A stretch of DNA of 64,000 bases from Raineyella sp. LH-20 (GCF_033110965.1 NZ_CP137003.1:744001-808000), one strand, 5' to 3'; counted from the first letter of the stretch, positions 34,569-43,909 are shown. Numbers and translations: made by a program. Notes: generated from the letters alone by a model not told the origin.

Positions 34569-34622
34569 CATCACCACGAACGTCTACATCACCACGTACG
34601 TCCACATCACCACGTACGTCCA
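34569..34622. repeat. 18-bp tandem repeats upstream of the DUF222 gene
   Basis: CATCACCACGTACGTCCA occurs twice in tandem at 34587-34622, and a degenerate copy precedes it at 34569. Each unit holds the palindrome ACGTACGT in part. The array ends 15 bases before the DUF222 start codon, so it lies in the promoter or leader. Confidence 0.75.
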
Positions 34623-34637
34623 CATCAGGGGGGAGCC

Positions 34638-36143
34638 ATGTGGGACTGGTCAGAAGCCGTCGATGTCGATCGGATGCCTCGGGCGCGCGCGGAAGACGTC
34701 GGGGTCGGCATCCAGGGTGCCGCCACAGCCCAGGCCCGATGCGACGCCCAACTGGTGGCTCTGGTCGGTGAGTTCGATGCCGGCGCGGGCTGGGGCTGGT
34801 ACGAGGGCATCACGTCGTGCACGCACTGGTTGATGTGGGCCTGTTCGATGAGCGCCGGCACCGCCCGGGAGCACCTTCGCGTGGCCCGTGCCCTGCGCGC
34901 CATGCCGACCGTGGCGGAACGATTCGGCGAGGGTGTGCTCAGCTACTCCAAGGTGCGGGAACTGACCCGGCTCGCCGGTCAGGTCGACGAGACCGAACTG
35001 TGCGAACTCGCCTGCCTGCAGACCGCTTCCCAACTCGCCCGTACGGTCCGCGAGTATCGCGCCCACGCCGGCGCCCACCTGGCCCAGCAGTCGCGGCGGC
35101 GGTTGACCTGGCGCGAGACCAATGACGGCATGGTCCGCCTCAGCGTCACGCTGCCACCGGAAGAGGCGGCCGTGCTGCGCGGAGCGGTCGACGCCGCCAC
35201 CGATCGCCTGCTCGACGCCCCAGCCCCCTCCGACCCCGGCGCCACTGACCTCGGCCCCACCGCGCCCGGCTCTACTGAGCCCGGCTCCATTGATCCCGGC
35301 CTCGCCGACCCTGACACAGAACCGTCCCCTCCGGCCGCCGACCCGGTCGCCGGACTGTGTGACGTCGCCCGCAGCTACCTCGCCACCATGCCAGGCAGCT
35401 CCACCGACGACCCCCACCTCGTCGTGGTCCACGTCGATGCCGAATGCCTGGCCGCTTCGGCCGCCGACGCCACCGACGGTGCCAACGACACCGACCTCAC
35501 CGACGGTGTCGGCCAGGACGTTCCCGCGGGAACGTCGACAGTCGCCGCTCCGGACACCGGGCAGCGCCCCGGCCGACCGTACGGCGGCCGAGCATGGATC
35601 GAACGGGGCGGTCCGATCGAGGCAGCCACCGCGGCACGACACGCCTGTGACGCGCCGCTGGTCGGCATGCTCATCGACCGCAACGGCGACGTGTTGGCCA
35701 TGGGTCGCACCCGACGCCTCGCCAGCCCGGCCCAACGCCGCGCACTGCGGGTGCGCGACGGATCCTGCCGGTTCCCCGGCTGCGGGCAACACCGCCGCCT
35801 CAAAGCCCACCACATCGTGTCCTGGGTGGACGGTGGCGCGACCGACCTCGACAACCTCATTCTGCTGTGCCAGGCCCACCACACGTACGTCCATGAAGGG
35901 GGCGTACGGCTCACCGGCCGCCCCGGCGACTGGCGTTTCGTCCTCCCGGACGGCACCGCGATCCACCCGACCGGCCCCGGCACGCCGCCGGCCCCCGACC
36001 AGATCGAGGAGATCGTACGGCGGGCGACCGAGGCGTCCGCCGCCCATCCGGACCGCGTGTTCCCGGTCGGTGCAGGTGAAGGGTTCCGGCTCGTCGAGTG
36101 CGTCCAACGACTCTTCGACATCCAGTTGCCTGCTGCCGCCTGA
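34638..36143 (+). CDS. DUF222 protein with C-terminal HNH endonuclease domain
   Basis: A 501-residue member of the DUF222-HNH family common in actinobacteria. DUF222 covers about residues 20-330, with a Pro/Asp-rich linker near 195-235. The HNH domain shows RDGSCRFPGCGQHRRLKAHHI, then VDGGATDLDNLILLCQAHHTYVHEGG, giving zinc-ligand cysteines, the HH pair, Asn and the final His. The role is unknown; mobile-DNA or defence functions are suspected for the family. ATG at 34638 follows AGGGGGGAG. The coding DNA contains CGTTCCCGCGGGAACG at 35519, the same 16-bp palindrome that forms an array at 62.6 kb. Confidence 0.88.
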   Translation: MWDWSEAVDVDRMPRARAEDVGVGIQGAATAQARCDAQLVALVGEFDAGAGWGWYEGITSCTHWLMWACSMSAGTAREHLRVARALRAMPTVAERFGEGVLSYSKVRELTRLAGQVDETELCELACLQTASQLARTVREYRAHAGAHLAQQSRRRLTWRETNDGMVRLSVTLPPEEAAVLRGAVDAATDRLLDAPAPSDPGATDLGPTAPGSTEPGSIDPGLADPDTEPSPPAADPVAGLCDVARSYLATMPGSSTDDPHLVVVHVDAECLAASAADATDGANDTDLTDGVGQDVPAGTSTVAAPDTGQRPGRPYGGRAWIERGGPIEAATAARHACDAPLVGMLIDRNGDVLAMGRTRRLASPAQRRALRVRDGSCRFPGCGQHRRLKAHHIVSWVDGGATDLDNLILLCQAHHTYVHEGGVRLTGRPGDWRFVLPDGTAIHPTGPGTPPAPDQIEEIVRRATEASAAHPDRVFPVGAGEGFRLVECVQRLFDIQLPAAA

Positions 36144-36217
36144 GTCCCCTTGGGGCTCGCTGCGCGTCCTGAGACCGTCGTCGGACCGTCCGGCCTCGTC
36201 CTCGATCACCGAGGGGT

Positions 36218-36547
36218 TCAGCGTCGTTCGGCCGCTGCCTCGGCGTCCGCCCCGGACTGCTCCGGACGCTCCCCGTCGACGTCCTCGGCCCGGGCGACCA
36301 ACCAGACCACCTTCCGCCCCAACGCGAACCCGCTCAGATCGGGCACCCGGACCAGGTACTCGTCCTCCACCAGCATGTTGAGCAGCCGGTAGGCGGTCGC
36401 CTTCGGCATCCTGAGGTTGCGCGCCACCTGGGTCCCGGTGACTCCCGCCCCACACCGGGCGACCTCCTCCAGCACCGCGAACGCGTTGCGGACGGCCTGG
36501 GGCTGGCGGGCCCGCAGACCCACCCCGTCGTCCGGGTCGCGGCTCAT
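36218..36547 (-). CDS. Short HTH regulator with IclR-type winged helix
   Basis: A 109-residue protein. It carries an IclR-like N-terminal DNA-binding domain (AVRNAFAVLEEVARCGAGVTGTQVARNLRMPKATAYRLLNMLVEDEYLV) and then a short segment ending in an acidic tail. The usual 170-residue effector domain is absent, and the stop is clean, so this is a minimal HTH-only form. Its start overlaps the permease stop (ATGA), so it is co-translated as the second gene and probably tunes that operon. Confidence 0.75.
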   Translation of the reverse strand: MSRDPDDGVGLRARQPQAVRNAFAVLEEVARCGAGVTGTQVARNLRMPKATAYRLLNMLVEDEYLVRVPDLSGFALGRKVVWLVARAEDVDGERPEQSGADAEAAAERR

Positions 36548-38196
36548 GCGTCGGGACCGTCCGCCCCGGAGCGTACGTCGCGTACGCCACGTACGCCGGG
36601 AACATCGCTCACCCCGTGGACATCACGCGCGCCGTCACCGCCGAGCACGTCCCGGGTGGTCGGCACATCGTAGCGACCCCATCTGCCCGGTGGCCGGCGC
36701 CGGACGACTTCCCACCCGGCGAGCACCAGCACGACCGGCAGGATGACACCGATCCAGGCGCCCCAACGATCCGTTTCTTGCCCGGGACCGGCGACGAATC
36801 CCAGCCACACCGCGGCCAGCCCGACGGCCGCCCCGACGGCGCCGACCATCGGCATGAGGGTGAGCTCGCCGATCCGCCGCAAGAACAACGGCACGGCAAC
36901 CGCGGTGAGCAGATAGGCCAATACGTACGCCGAGGCCGCCGCTGATGTCGCGGTGGACACCACCACCCAGGGGCCGGCGACCGCGACGGCACCTGCGGTG
37001 ACGCCGATGATCGGCAGCGCCGTCACCAGCACGGCAGTGACCGGGCTGCCCTGGTCGGTGGTCCGGCCGACCCCGGCCGGCAGGATCCCGTCCTTCGCCA
37101 GCACCAGGAAGAGCCGCGACAGCGCGGTCATCGACGCCAGCGCACAGGCGGCGAACCCGAGGACTCCGGCCAACGACAGCACCGGCGTCCACCACATCCC
37201 GGTGGCCTGGAACACGGCCGACGACCCGGCCCGGATCGCCGCCGTCACCGTCAGCAGCTGGACCACGGCGACGACCACGACGCTGGTCGACAACACCCGC
37301 GGGATCGTTCGCAGCGGTCGGCGGGTCTCGGCCCCCACGAAGGCGGCATGGTCGAAGCCGATGAACGCCGCCATCGTGATCATCACCCCGGCGGCGAGCC
37401 CGCCCAGGTGCGGGAAGATGCTGCCGACCACGGTGCCGGCCCCGGCCACGTCCGCGCCGGCCACACCCGCGCCGGACGCCGCGGGAACCGGCACACCGGA
37501 CACCGCCGGGTCACCGAAGCCCGCAGCGCCGGTCGCAGCACCGCCGGTCGCCGCGGCACCGGACACCGCGGCGTGGCCCCAGTCCCCCAGCAGGACGCCG
37601 AGCACCGGCACCAGCAACACCACCAGGGCACCCGCCTCCAGCGCCAGCATCACCCGGGAGGAGAGCGAGATCCGGCGGACCAACAACCCCAGGCAGGCCA
37701 GGCCCGCCACGACGGCCGCGCCGACCGGCACCAGCGAGGGGACCATCAGCCCGAACGACCCGGGGAGCCGGGCGAGGTAGAGGCCGGTGCCGGCCAGGGC
37801 GGTCACCGCGACCAGCCCGTACGCGACGGTCAGGAACGCGGCGGTGGCCAGCGCCATCGCCCGTCCGGAGGCACGGACGGTGTCGACCGACTGCGCCACG
37901 AACGTGTAGAGCGCTCCCGACCCGGTCAGCCGGCGGGCGAACACCCCGACCAGCAACGCCATCGACAGGGCCAGCCCCGCGGCGAGCAGCACCGCGATCC
38001 AGGCTCGGACACCGGTGTGCTGCAGCAGCAGCGGCGGCAGGGTGAGCCCTGCGGCGGTGGGCGCCGCGGCCGCGATCGACCCGGCCAGAGCATCCACCGG
38101 GCGCAGCGAGCGGCGCCGCAGACCGGCCAGCGGCGACGACGTCCCGAACTGCGGCGCCGGCGTCGGGGACGCGATCTCGTCGTGCAGGGTCCTCAT
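36544..38196 (-). CDS. APC-family amino acid/amine permease
   Basis: A 550-residue APC permease with about 12 membrane segments. The start region LRPVDALAGSIAAAAPTAAGLTLPPLLL and the later GFDHAAFVGAETRRPLRTIPRVL are family hallmarks. Residues about 215-250 are an unusual Gly/Ala/Val-rich loop, and the C-terminal 40 residues are polar, with repeated RDV and GV pieces. Its stop overlaps the HTH gene. It is divergent from a second APC permease, and both probably feed the amine module downstream. Confidence 0.85.
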   Translation of the reverse strand: MRTLHDEIASPTPAPQFGTSSPLAGLRRRSLRPVDALAGSIAAAAPTAAGLTLPPLLLQHTGVRAWIAVLLAAGLALSMALLVGVFARRLTGSGALYTFVAQSVDTVRASGRAMALATAAFLTVAYGLVAVTALAGTGLYLARLPGSFGLMVPSLVPVGAAVVAGLACLGLLVRRISLSSRVMLALEAGALVVLLVPVLGVLLGDWGHAAVSGAAATGGAATGAAGFGDPAVSGVPVPAASGAGVAGADVAGAGTVVGSIFPHLGGLAAGVMITMAAFIGFDHAAFVGAETRRPLRTIPRVLSTSVVVVAVVQLLTVTAAIRAGSSAVFQATGMWWTPVLSLAGVLGFAACALASMTALSRLFLVLAKDGILPAGVGRTTDQGSPVTAVLVTALPIIGVTAGAVAVAGPWVVVSTATSAAASAYVLAYLLTAVAVPLFLRRIGELTLMPMVGAVGAAVGLAAVWLGFVAGPGQETDRWGAWIGVILPVVLVLAGWEVVRRRPPGRWGRYDVPTTRDVLGGDGARDVHGVSDVPGVRGVRDVRSGADGPDA

Positions 38197-38239
38197 GCCC
38201 GCCGAGCGTACGAACCGCGTGTGTCTCCGGTGTTACGTG

Positions 38240-38371
38240 GCGTCCCCGGATTCCGCGGGCGTCCCCAGGCGTCCCCAGGCGTCCCCGGATTCCGTAGGCG
38301 TCCTCGGGCGCCGCCGCCATGCCCGATTCCGCGGGCGTCCCCGGTGCCGCAGGCATCCCCGATTCCGCAGG
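38240..38371. repeat. Degenerate GC repeat between divergent permease genes
   Basis: Units related to GGCGTCCCCGGATTCCGC recur about six times with spacing near 20 bases, some shortened to GGCGTCCCCA. The array occupies most of the upstream region shared by the two APC permeases. It may be a repeat expansion or a multi-site regulatory region. Confidence 0.65.
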
Positions 38372-38499
38372 TAACCCCGGCGTTACATCCGGATGAATCA
38401 GTCGCCCGATCCACGCGGTCGGGCGGGTCTCATTTGGACGCCGTGCAGGATTCACCGCGCGGGGACCGGCTGAAACATGTCCCGCCGACGATCGTCGCC

Positions 38500-39954
38500 A
38501 TGACCTCACTCGCACCGGACACGGCGACCACCACCGCCGAACATCGCCTGACAGGAACCCTCGGGCCCGGCCCGATCGTGTTCATGGTCGTCGCCGCCGC
38601 CGCACCGCTCACCGTCATCGCCGGCGGCGCCCCGCTCGGCATCCTCCTCGGCAACGGCCCCGGCTACCCGGCGATGTTCGCCGCTGTTGCCCTGGTCCTG
38701 CTCCCCTTTTCCGTCGGCCTCAGCACGATGAGCCGACTGGTGCCCAAGCCCGGCGCGTTCTTCACGTACGTCGGTTACGGGCTCAACCGCCGCTGGGGCC
38801 TGGGCGCGGCCTACCTCGCCCTGCTCACGTACACGGCCGTCCAGGTCGCCGTGTACGCCTATGTGGGATTCAGCCTCAACATGACCGTCACTGCCCTGGG
38901 CGGACCACCGCTGCCCTGGTGGCTCTACACCTTGGCGGTGATCGGTCTGGTCGGTTACCTCGGCTACCGCCACATCGAGCTGAGCTCCAAGGTGCTCGGT
39001 CTGCTGCTGATCGGGGAGATCCTGATCGTCCTCGCCCTGGGCGTGGCGGTCATCGCGACCGGCGGAGCCGAGGGACTGTCCCTGGCACCGTTCGCTCCCG
39101 CCAATGTCCTCTCCGGGGCCCCCGGCGTGGGCCTGATGTTCGCGGCCGCCGGCTTCATCGGCTTCGAGTCGACCGCCATCTACCGTGACGAGGCGCGCCA
39201 GCCGGAACGGACCATCCCCCGCGCGACGTACGCCGCGGTCATCCTGATCGGCGTCTTCTACACCTTCGGCGCCTGGGTGTTGGTGATGGCCGAGGGCCCG
39301 AGCAAGGTGCTCGAGGTCGCCGCGCAGGACCCCGGCGCGATGGTGATCAACGTCACCGCCGCCTACCTCGGCCCGATCGGCGGGGCCATCGTCAACGTCC
39401 TGCTGCTCACCTCGCTGTTCGCCTGCGTGCTGTCCTTCCACAACGTCATCGCCCGCTATCAGCACTCGATGGCACACGCCGGCACGCTGCCGAGCGCCCT
39501 GAAGGCGGTCCACCCGGTGCACGGCTCGCCGTCGGCGTCCTCGCTGACCCAGACCGTCACCACCGCCGTCCTCGTCGTCGCCCTCGCGGTGGCCGGACTC
39601 GACCCGGTGCTCGCCGTCTTCACCTGGCTGTCCGGGGTCGCCACCCTCGGGGTGGTCGTCCTGATGGCGCTCACCTCGCTGGCGGTGATGGTCTTCTTCG
39701 CCCGCCACCGCGACGTCGTCGGCTCGGTCTGGGAGACCCGGGTCCTGCCGGCCCTCGGGCTGGTCGGCCTGGTCGTGATGACAGCGCTGATCGTCGCCTA
39801 CTTCCCGGTCCTCGTCGGCGGCGGCCCCGCACTCACCGTCGGCCTGATCGCGACCGTCCCGCTGGCGCTGGCCGGCGGCTACGCCCAGGCCGTCCACCTG
39901 CGGGCCCGCCGCCCCGAGCTGTACGCCGACCTCACCGACCACATCTCCGCCTGA
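38500..39954 (+). CDS. APC-family amino acid/amine permease
   Basis: A 484-residue permease with 12 predicted membrane segments. It opens with GPGPIVFMVVAAAAPLTVIAGGAPLGI, and the conserved GFIGFESTAIYRDEARQPERTIPRATY lies near residue 225. It is followed by only 15 bases before the ornithine-cyclodeaminase-like gene, so the permease, that gene and the oxidase form an operon. It likely imports the amine or N-methyl amino acid that the oxidase uses. No strong ribosome site precedes the chosen ATG, so another start is possible. Confidence 0.85.
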   Translation: MTSLAPDTATTTAEHRLTGTLGPGPIVFMVVAAAAPLTVIAGGAPLGILLGNGPGYPAMFAAVALVLLPFSVGLSTMSRLVPKPGAFFTYVGYGLNRRWGLGAAYLALLTYTAVQVAVYAYVGFSLNMTVTALGGPPLPWWLYTLAVIGLVGYLGYRHIELSSKVLGLLLIGEILIVLALGVAVIATGGAEGLSLAPFAPANVLSGAPGVGLMFAAAGFIGFESTAIYRDEARQPERTIPRATYAAVILIGVFYTFGAWVLVMAEGPSKVLEVAAQDPGAMVINVTAAYLGPIGGAIVNVLLLTSLFACVLSFHNVIARYQHSMAHAGTLPSALKAVHPVHGSPSASSLTQTVTTAVLVVALAVAGLDPVLAVFTWLSGVATLGVVVLMALTSLAVMVFFARHRDVVGSVWETRVLPALGLVGLVVMTALIVAYFPVLVGGGPALTVGLIATVPLALAGGYAQAVHLRARRPELYADLTDHISA

Positions 39955-39969
39955 CGCCCAGGAGCACCG

Positions 39970-41199
39970 ATGACCACGACCGTGATCCCCAGCACCGCCG
40001 CCCCGACCCCCGCCACCTCCAGCAGCTCCACTCTGGCCCCGGCGACCGCCCGGGACGTTGCCGCCCCCGCGACCGCCATCGACTTCCGCTACCTCTCCGA
40101 GCAGGACATGATCGCCGCCGGGGTCACCGACATGGCCGCCTGCGTCGACACCATGGAGGAGATGTTCGCCCTGCTCGCCACCGGCGACTACCGGATGGCC
40201 GGGGCCAACAACGACTCGCACGGCGCGATGGTCACCTTCCCCGACGAGTCGCCGTTCCCGACCATGCCGACCAACACCGCCGACCGCCGGTTCATGGCGA
40301 TGCCCGCGTATCTGGGCGGCTCGTTCGGCACCACCGGGGTGAAGTGGTACGGCTCCAACAAGGACAACCGGGCCAAGGGCCTGCCCCGCTCCATCCTGAT
40401 GTTCACCCTCAACGACACCGACACCGGCGCCCCGCTGGCCTTCATGTCGGCCAACCTGCTGTCCGCCTACCGCACCGGCGCGGTGCCCGGGGTCGGCGCC
40501 CGTCACCTGGCCCGCCCCGACGCCGAGGTCGTCGGCATCGCCGGCCCCGGCGTGATGGCCCGGACGGCCCTGCAGGCCTTCCTCGTCGCCTGCCCCGGCA
40601 TCCACACCGTCAAGGTGAAGGGCCGTGGCGCCGCGAGCCTGGCCGCGTTCGTCGACTGGATCGGCACCGAGCTGCCGCAGATCACCACGGTCACGGTGGT
40701 CGACGACCTGGCCGACGTGGTCCGCGGCGCCGACATCGTCACCTACTGCACCTCCGGCGAGGAGGGCGACCCCAGCAGCTACCCGCTGGTCAAGCGGGAA
40801 TGGGTCAAGCCGGGAGCCTTCCTGGTGATGCCGTCGCTGTGCGAGATCGACGAGGCCATGGAGGCCGCCGACGTCCGCAAGGTCGTCGACGCGTCCGGCC
40901 TGTACGAGGCCTGGGCCGACGAGACGGTCGGCCCCACCCACCACTCCATCCCGATCATCGGCTGCAAGTTCACCGACATGATCGAGGACGGCCGGATGGC
41001 CCGCGACCAGATGGAGGACCTCGGCCGGATCGTCACCGGCGAGCTGCCCGGCCGCCGCAACGACGAGGAGATCGTCCTGATGTCGGTCGGCGGCATGCCG
41101 GTCGAGGACGTCGCCTGGGGCACCACCGTCTACCGCCGGGCGCTGAAGTTGGGCATCGGCACCCCACTGACCCTGTGGGACACCCCGGAGCTGGCATGA
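39970..41199 (+). CDS. Ornithine cyclodeaminase/mu-crystallin family protein (tyramine oxidase subunit B-like)
   Basis: A 409-residue protein. About 35 low-complexity residues precede the family fold: MTDMAACVDTMEEMFALLATGDY-type dimer region, KWYGSNKDNRAKGLPRSILMFTLND, and a Rossmann motif variant VVGIAGPGVMARTALQAF. Family members reduce or deaminate imine-forming amino acids with NAD(P). Close relatives are annotated as tyramine oxidase subunit B, which would fit the amine oxidase partner downstream. The TGA overlaps the start of a repeat-peptide ORF. Confidence 0.8.
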   Translation: MTTTVIPSTAAPTPATSSSSTLAPATARDVAAPATAIDFRYLSEQDMIAAGVTDMAACVDTMEEMFALLATGDYRMAGANNDSHGAMVTFPDESPFPTMPTNTADRRFMAMPAYLGGSFGTTGVKWYGSNKDNRAKGLPRSILMFTLNDTDTGAPLAFMSANLLSAYRTGAVPGVGARHLARPDAEVVGIAGPGVMARTALQAFLVACPGIHTVKVKGRGAASLAAFVDWIGTELPQITTVTVVDDLADVVRGADIVTYCTSGEEGDPSSYPLVKREWVKPGAFLVMPSLCEIDEAMEAADVRKVVDASGLYEAWADETVGPTHHSIPIIGCKFTDMIEDGRMARDQMEDLGRIVTGELPGRRNDEEIVLMSVGGMPVEDVAWGTTVYRRALKLGIGTPLTLWDTPELA

Positions 41200-41438
41200 C
41201 GGACGCCGGTCGCACGTACGGACCATCCGGAGCGTACGGACCATCCGGAGCGTACGGACCATCCGGAGCGTACGGACCATCCGGAGCGTACGGAGCACAC
41301 GGAACGTACGGAGCACACGGAACGTACGGACCACGCCGGACGTACGCCTCCCGCAGGGCCACAGCGGCCACAGCGGCCACGGGGAACGTACGGCCCCGGA
41401 CGACATCACACGACAGACACGGACGGAGGACGCGATGA
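41196..41438 (+). CDS. Possible 80-residue repeat peptide ORF
   Basis: This ORF overlaps the gene before it (ATGA at 41196) and the gene after it (ATGA at 41435). It encodes MTDAGRTY, then GPSGAY four times, GAHGTY twice, and an Arg/Thr-rich tail. The hexapeptides come from 18-bp tandem repeats at 41220-41345. Because 18 is a multiple of three, all frames stay open, so openness alone is weak evidence. The coupled overlaps at both ends are the main support for translation. No known family fits. Confidence 0.45.
   Translation: MTDAGRTYGPSGAYGPSGAYGPSGAYGPSGAYGAHGTYGAHGTYGPRRTYASRRATAATAATGNVRPRTTSHDRHGRRTR
41220..41345. repeat. Seven-unit 18-bp tandem repeat
   Basis: Four copies of GGACCATCCGGAGCGTAC (41220-41291) are followed by two of GGAGCACACGGAACGTAC (41292-41327) and one variant to 41345. 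There are no spacers, so this is not a CRISPR array. The first four are exact, which indicates recent expansion. Confidence 0.9.
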
Positions 41439-42601
41439 GCAACGACAGCACGGTGACGACGGTCGACGTGGCGGTCATCGGGGTGGGGACGATGGGGTCG
41501 ATGGCGCTGTGGCGCCTCAGCCGGCGCCCCGGCCTGCGGGTGCTGGGGATCGAACAGTTCGGCCCGGCGCACACCCACGGCTCGTTCAGCGGGGAGTCGC
41601 GGCTCTACCGGGCGGCGGCCAAGGAGGGGCAGATCTACATCCCGGCGCTGCTGGAGGCCCGGCGGCTGTGGCAGGAGCTCGAGGCGGAGTCGGGCCGCAG
41701 CATCCTGCTGCCGGTCGGCGCGCTGAGCGTGGGGCCGGAGGGCCTCGAGGACCTGGCCTCGACGCTTCGCTCGATCCAGGAGTACGACCTGCCGCACCGC
41801 CTTCTCGACGCCGACCAGCTGCGGGCCGAGTTCCCGCAGTTCGCGGTCCGCGGGAACGACATCGGCATCCTCGACGAGCTGGGCGGCGGGCTCCGTCCCG
41901 AGGTGGCCGTGATGACGGCCACCGAGCAGGCCGTCGCCGCGGGCGCCGAGGTGCGCTACCACACCGAGGTGCTCAGCCTGGCCGAGGACGCCGACGGGGT
42001 CACCGTCACCACCAGCACCGGGACCGTCCGGGCGGCCCGGGTGGTGGTCACCGCCGGGTCGTGGACCACCCGGGTGCTGCCGGGACTGGCCTCACTGCTG
42101 CACGTCGAGGCGTACGCCCTCACCTGGTTCATGCCACGTCACATCGAGCGGTTCACCCCGGATCGACTGCCGGTGTTCCTGCGGGACCTCGACGGCGTGC
42201 ACGCCTTCGGCGCGCCGAGCCTGGACGGCTACAGCATCAAGATGTGCCCGAAGATCGACTGGGACCCGATCGACCACCCATCACAGCTGCCGACCCGGAT
42301 CACGCCCGAACAGCTGGCCTGGGCCGGGGAGCAGGCGCAGCGGATGATGCCCGATCTGGTCCCCGATCCGGTCCGCTGGTCGATCCACCACGACTCGGTG
42401 ACCCCCGATCACATCCCGGTGATCGACCGGATCGGTGCCGGCCGGATCGTGGTCGCGGCCGGCATGTCGGGCAACGGCTTCAAGTTCGCCCCGGCGTACG
42501 GCGCAGTGGTGGCCGATCTGGTGACCGAGAGCGCCTCGGCGTGGCAGCACCCGGCGTTCACCCTCGACGGCCATCTGGCCCGCGCCGGCGCCGCGGTCTG
42601 A
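41435..42601 (+). CDS. FAD-dependent amine oxidase, N-methyltryptophan/sarcosine oxidase-like
   Basis: A 388-residue flavoprotein of the monomeric sarcosine oxidase family. The FAD motif is VAVIGVGTMGSMALWRLSRR, the His-Gly region AHTHGSFSGESRLYR matches the covalent-FAD neighbourhood of the family, and IDRIGAGRIVVAAGMSGNGFKFAPAYG is the C-terminal FAD site. Such enzymes oxidise N-methyl amino acids or amines to an imine with hydrogen peroxide release. It follows the cyclodeaminase-like gene and the repeat ORF. Confidence 0.87.
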   Translation: MSNDSTVTTVDVAVIGVGTMGSMALWRLSRRPGLRVLGIEQFGPAHTHGSFSGESRLYRAAAKEGQIYIPALLEARRLWQELEAESGRSILLPVGALSVGPEGLEDLASTLRSIQEYDLPHRLLDADQLRAEFPQFAVRGNDIGILDELGGGLRPEVAVMTATEQAVAAGAEVRYHTEVLSLAEDADGVTVTTSTGTVRAARVVVTAGSWTTRVLPGLASLLHVEAYALTWFMPRHIERFTPDRLPVFLRDLDGVHAFGAPSLDGYSIKMCPKIDWDPIDHPSQLPTRITPEQLAWAGEQAQRMMPDLVPDPVRWSIHHDSVTPDHIPVIDRIGAGRIVVAAGMSGNGFKFAPAYGAVVADLVTESASAWQHPAFTLDGHLARAGAAV

Positions 42602-42652
42602 GCGAGTGCGGGATGGAGCGGGCCGGTCTGACAGCCGCGGGGTTCGGGCGGC

Positions 42653-43831
42653 TCAGGCCGGCCCGTCGGCGACCGAGGTCAGGAATCCGGTCCCCTCACC
42701 ACGGACCACGACCCGCTCACCGGCGGCGATGAACACCGCCTGGCCGCTGTCGAGGTGGTGCTCGACCCCGGCGCAGGTGAGCACTACCCCACCCTGCACG
42801 GTCAGGAACACCCGAGGACCGTCCGCACCGGGCAGCTCGCGGTCCGCCGGGGCGGGATCGACGCACCACAACGCGAAGTGCGGGGCAGGTGTCCGGTAGC
42901 GCCGGATGCCTGCCCCGACGTCCTCGGCGGGCACCAGGACCGGGGCGCAGGGCCGCGGGTCGACCAGCGCGACCAACCCGTCCCGGTCGATGTGCTTGGC
43001 CGTCAGCCCGCCACGCACCACATTGTCGGAGGAGGCCATCACCTCCACGCCGGTCCCGGACAGGTAGGCGTGCAACACCCCGGCCGGCACGTAGAGCGCC
43101 TCGTACGGCGCCAGCCGCAGGCGGTTCATCAGCAGGGCGACGACGATGCCCGGGTCGCCGGGGTAGTCGCGTCCGAGCAGGTCGATGGTGTCACGCGCCT
43201 GGACCAACTCGGGGTCGTCCCCGCCGCAGCCGGCGGCGGCGCCGGCCACCAGTTCGTCCACCAGGGCGGTGTCCGCGGCACCCAGCAGGTCCAGCACCAC
43301 CCGGGGCAGCACGCCGGGCGTGCCGGACTCCAGTGTGTCAGCCAGCCGGGCGGCCAGCGGCCCACCCAGCGCGCGCAGCACCGCAGCGCTCCGCTCGGGC
43401 GCACGGAAGCCGTACAGGGCCTCGAACGGCTCCACCGCGCACATGATCTCCGGCTTGGGCCAGTCGTCCTTGTACGTGCGCGTCGGGTCGGTCAGCGGGA
43501 CGCCGGCCGCGTTCTCCCTGGCGAACCCGTCCCGGGCCTGCTCGGCCGTGGGATGCACCTGCAGCGAGAGCGCCCGGTCGGCGCTCAGCAGTTTCATCAG
43601 GAACGGCAGCCGATCACCGAACACCCGCCGCGTACGGTCCCCCAGCAACGCGGGATCGGCGGCGATCGCCACGTCCAGGCCCACGCCGTCGACGGTCGCC
43701 GGCCCGGCCGGGTGGGCCCCCAGCCAGTACTCGGCACACGGTTCACCGGTCGGGCTCTGCCCCAGCAGCGCCGGGATGCGATCCGTCGTCCCCCAGAGGT
43801 AGTTCTTCACGGATCCGCGCAGGATGTCCAT
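42653..43831 (-). CDS. manA: Mannose-6-phosphate isomerase, class I
   Basis: A 392-residue zinc enzyme interconverting mannose 6-phosphate and fructose 6-phosphate. It shows YLWGTTDRIPALLG at the start, the zinc-site SLQVHPTAEQA, DDWPKPEIMCAVEPFEALYGFR, the zinc-site His in PAGVLHAYLSGTGVEVMASSDNVVRGG, and a cupin-like C-terminus. I chose ATG 43831 (MDILRGSV) because AAAGG lies upstream and the family begins there. It is divergent from thioredoxin. Confidence 0.92.
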   Translation of the reverse strand: MDILRGSVKNYLWGTTDRIPALLGQSPTGEPCAEYWLGAHPAGPATVDGVGLDVAIAADPALLGDRTRRVFGDRLPFLMKLLSADRALSLQVHPTAEQARDGFARENAAGVPLTDPTRTYKDDWPKPEIMCAVEPFEALYGFRAPERSAAVLRALGGPLAARLADTLESGTPGVLPRVVLDLLGAADTALVDELVAGAAAGCGGDDPELVQARDTIDLLGRDYPGDPGIVVALLMNRLRLAPYEALYVPAGVLHAYLSGTGVEVMASSDNVVRGGLTAKHIDRDGLVALVDPRPCAPVLVPAEDVGAGIRRYRTPAPHFALWCVDPAPADRELPGADGPRVFLTVQGGVVLTCAGVEHHLDSGQAVFIAAGERVVVRGEGTGFLTSVADGPA

Positions 43832-43909
43832 CGATCGGCACCTTTCCTCCACCATCGGGCCCAGCCGTTCGCCAGCATACGGGAGCCTCTCCGCACCCTC
43901 ACGGGGCCA

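Noticed and set aside
34650-36605. A 651-codon frame antisense to the DUF222-HNH gene
   Set aside because: The HNH motif and the DUF222 domain are on the plus strand; this frame is low-complexity Gly/Arg.
41220-41345. CRISPR-like array
   Set aside because: The 18-bp units are directly adjacent with no spacers and no cas genes nearby.
38506-41574. A 1022-codon open frame antisense to the permease and cyclodeaminase genes
   Set aside because: No domain, no ribosome site, and clear genes on the opposite strand.
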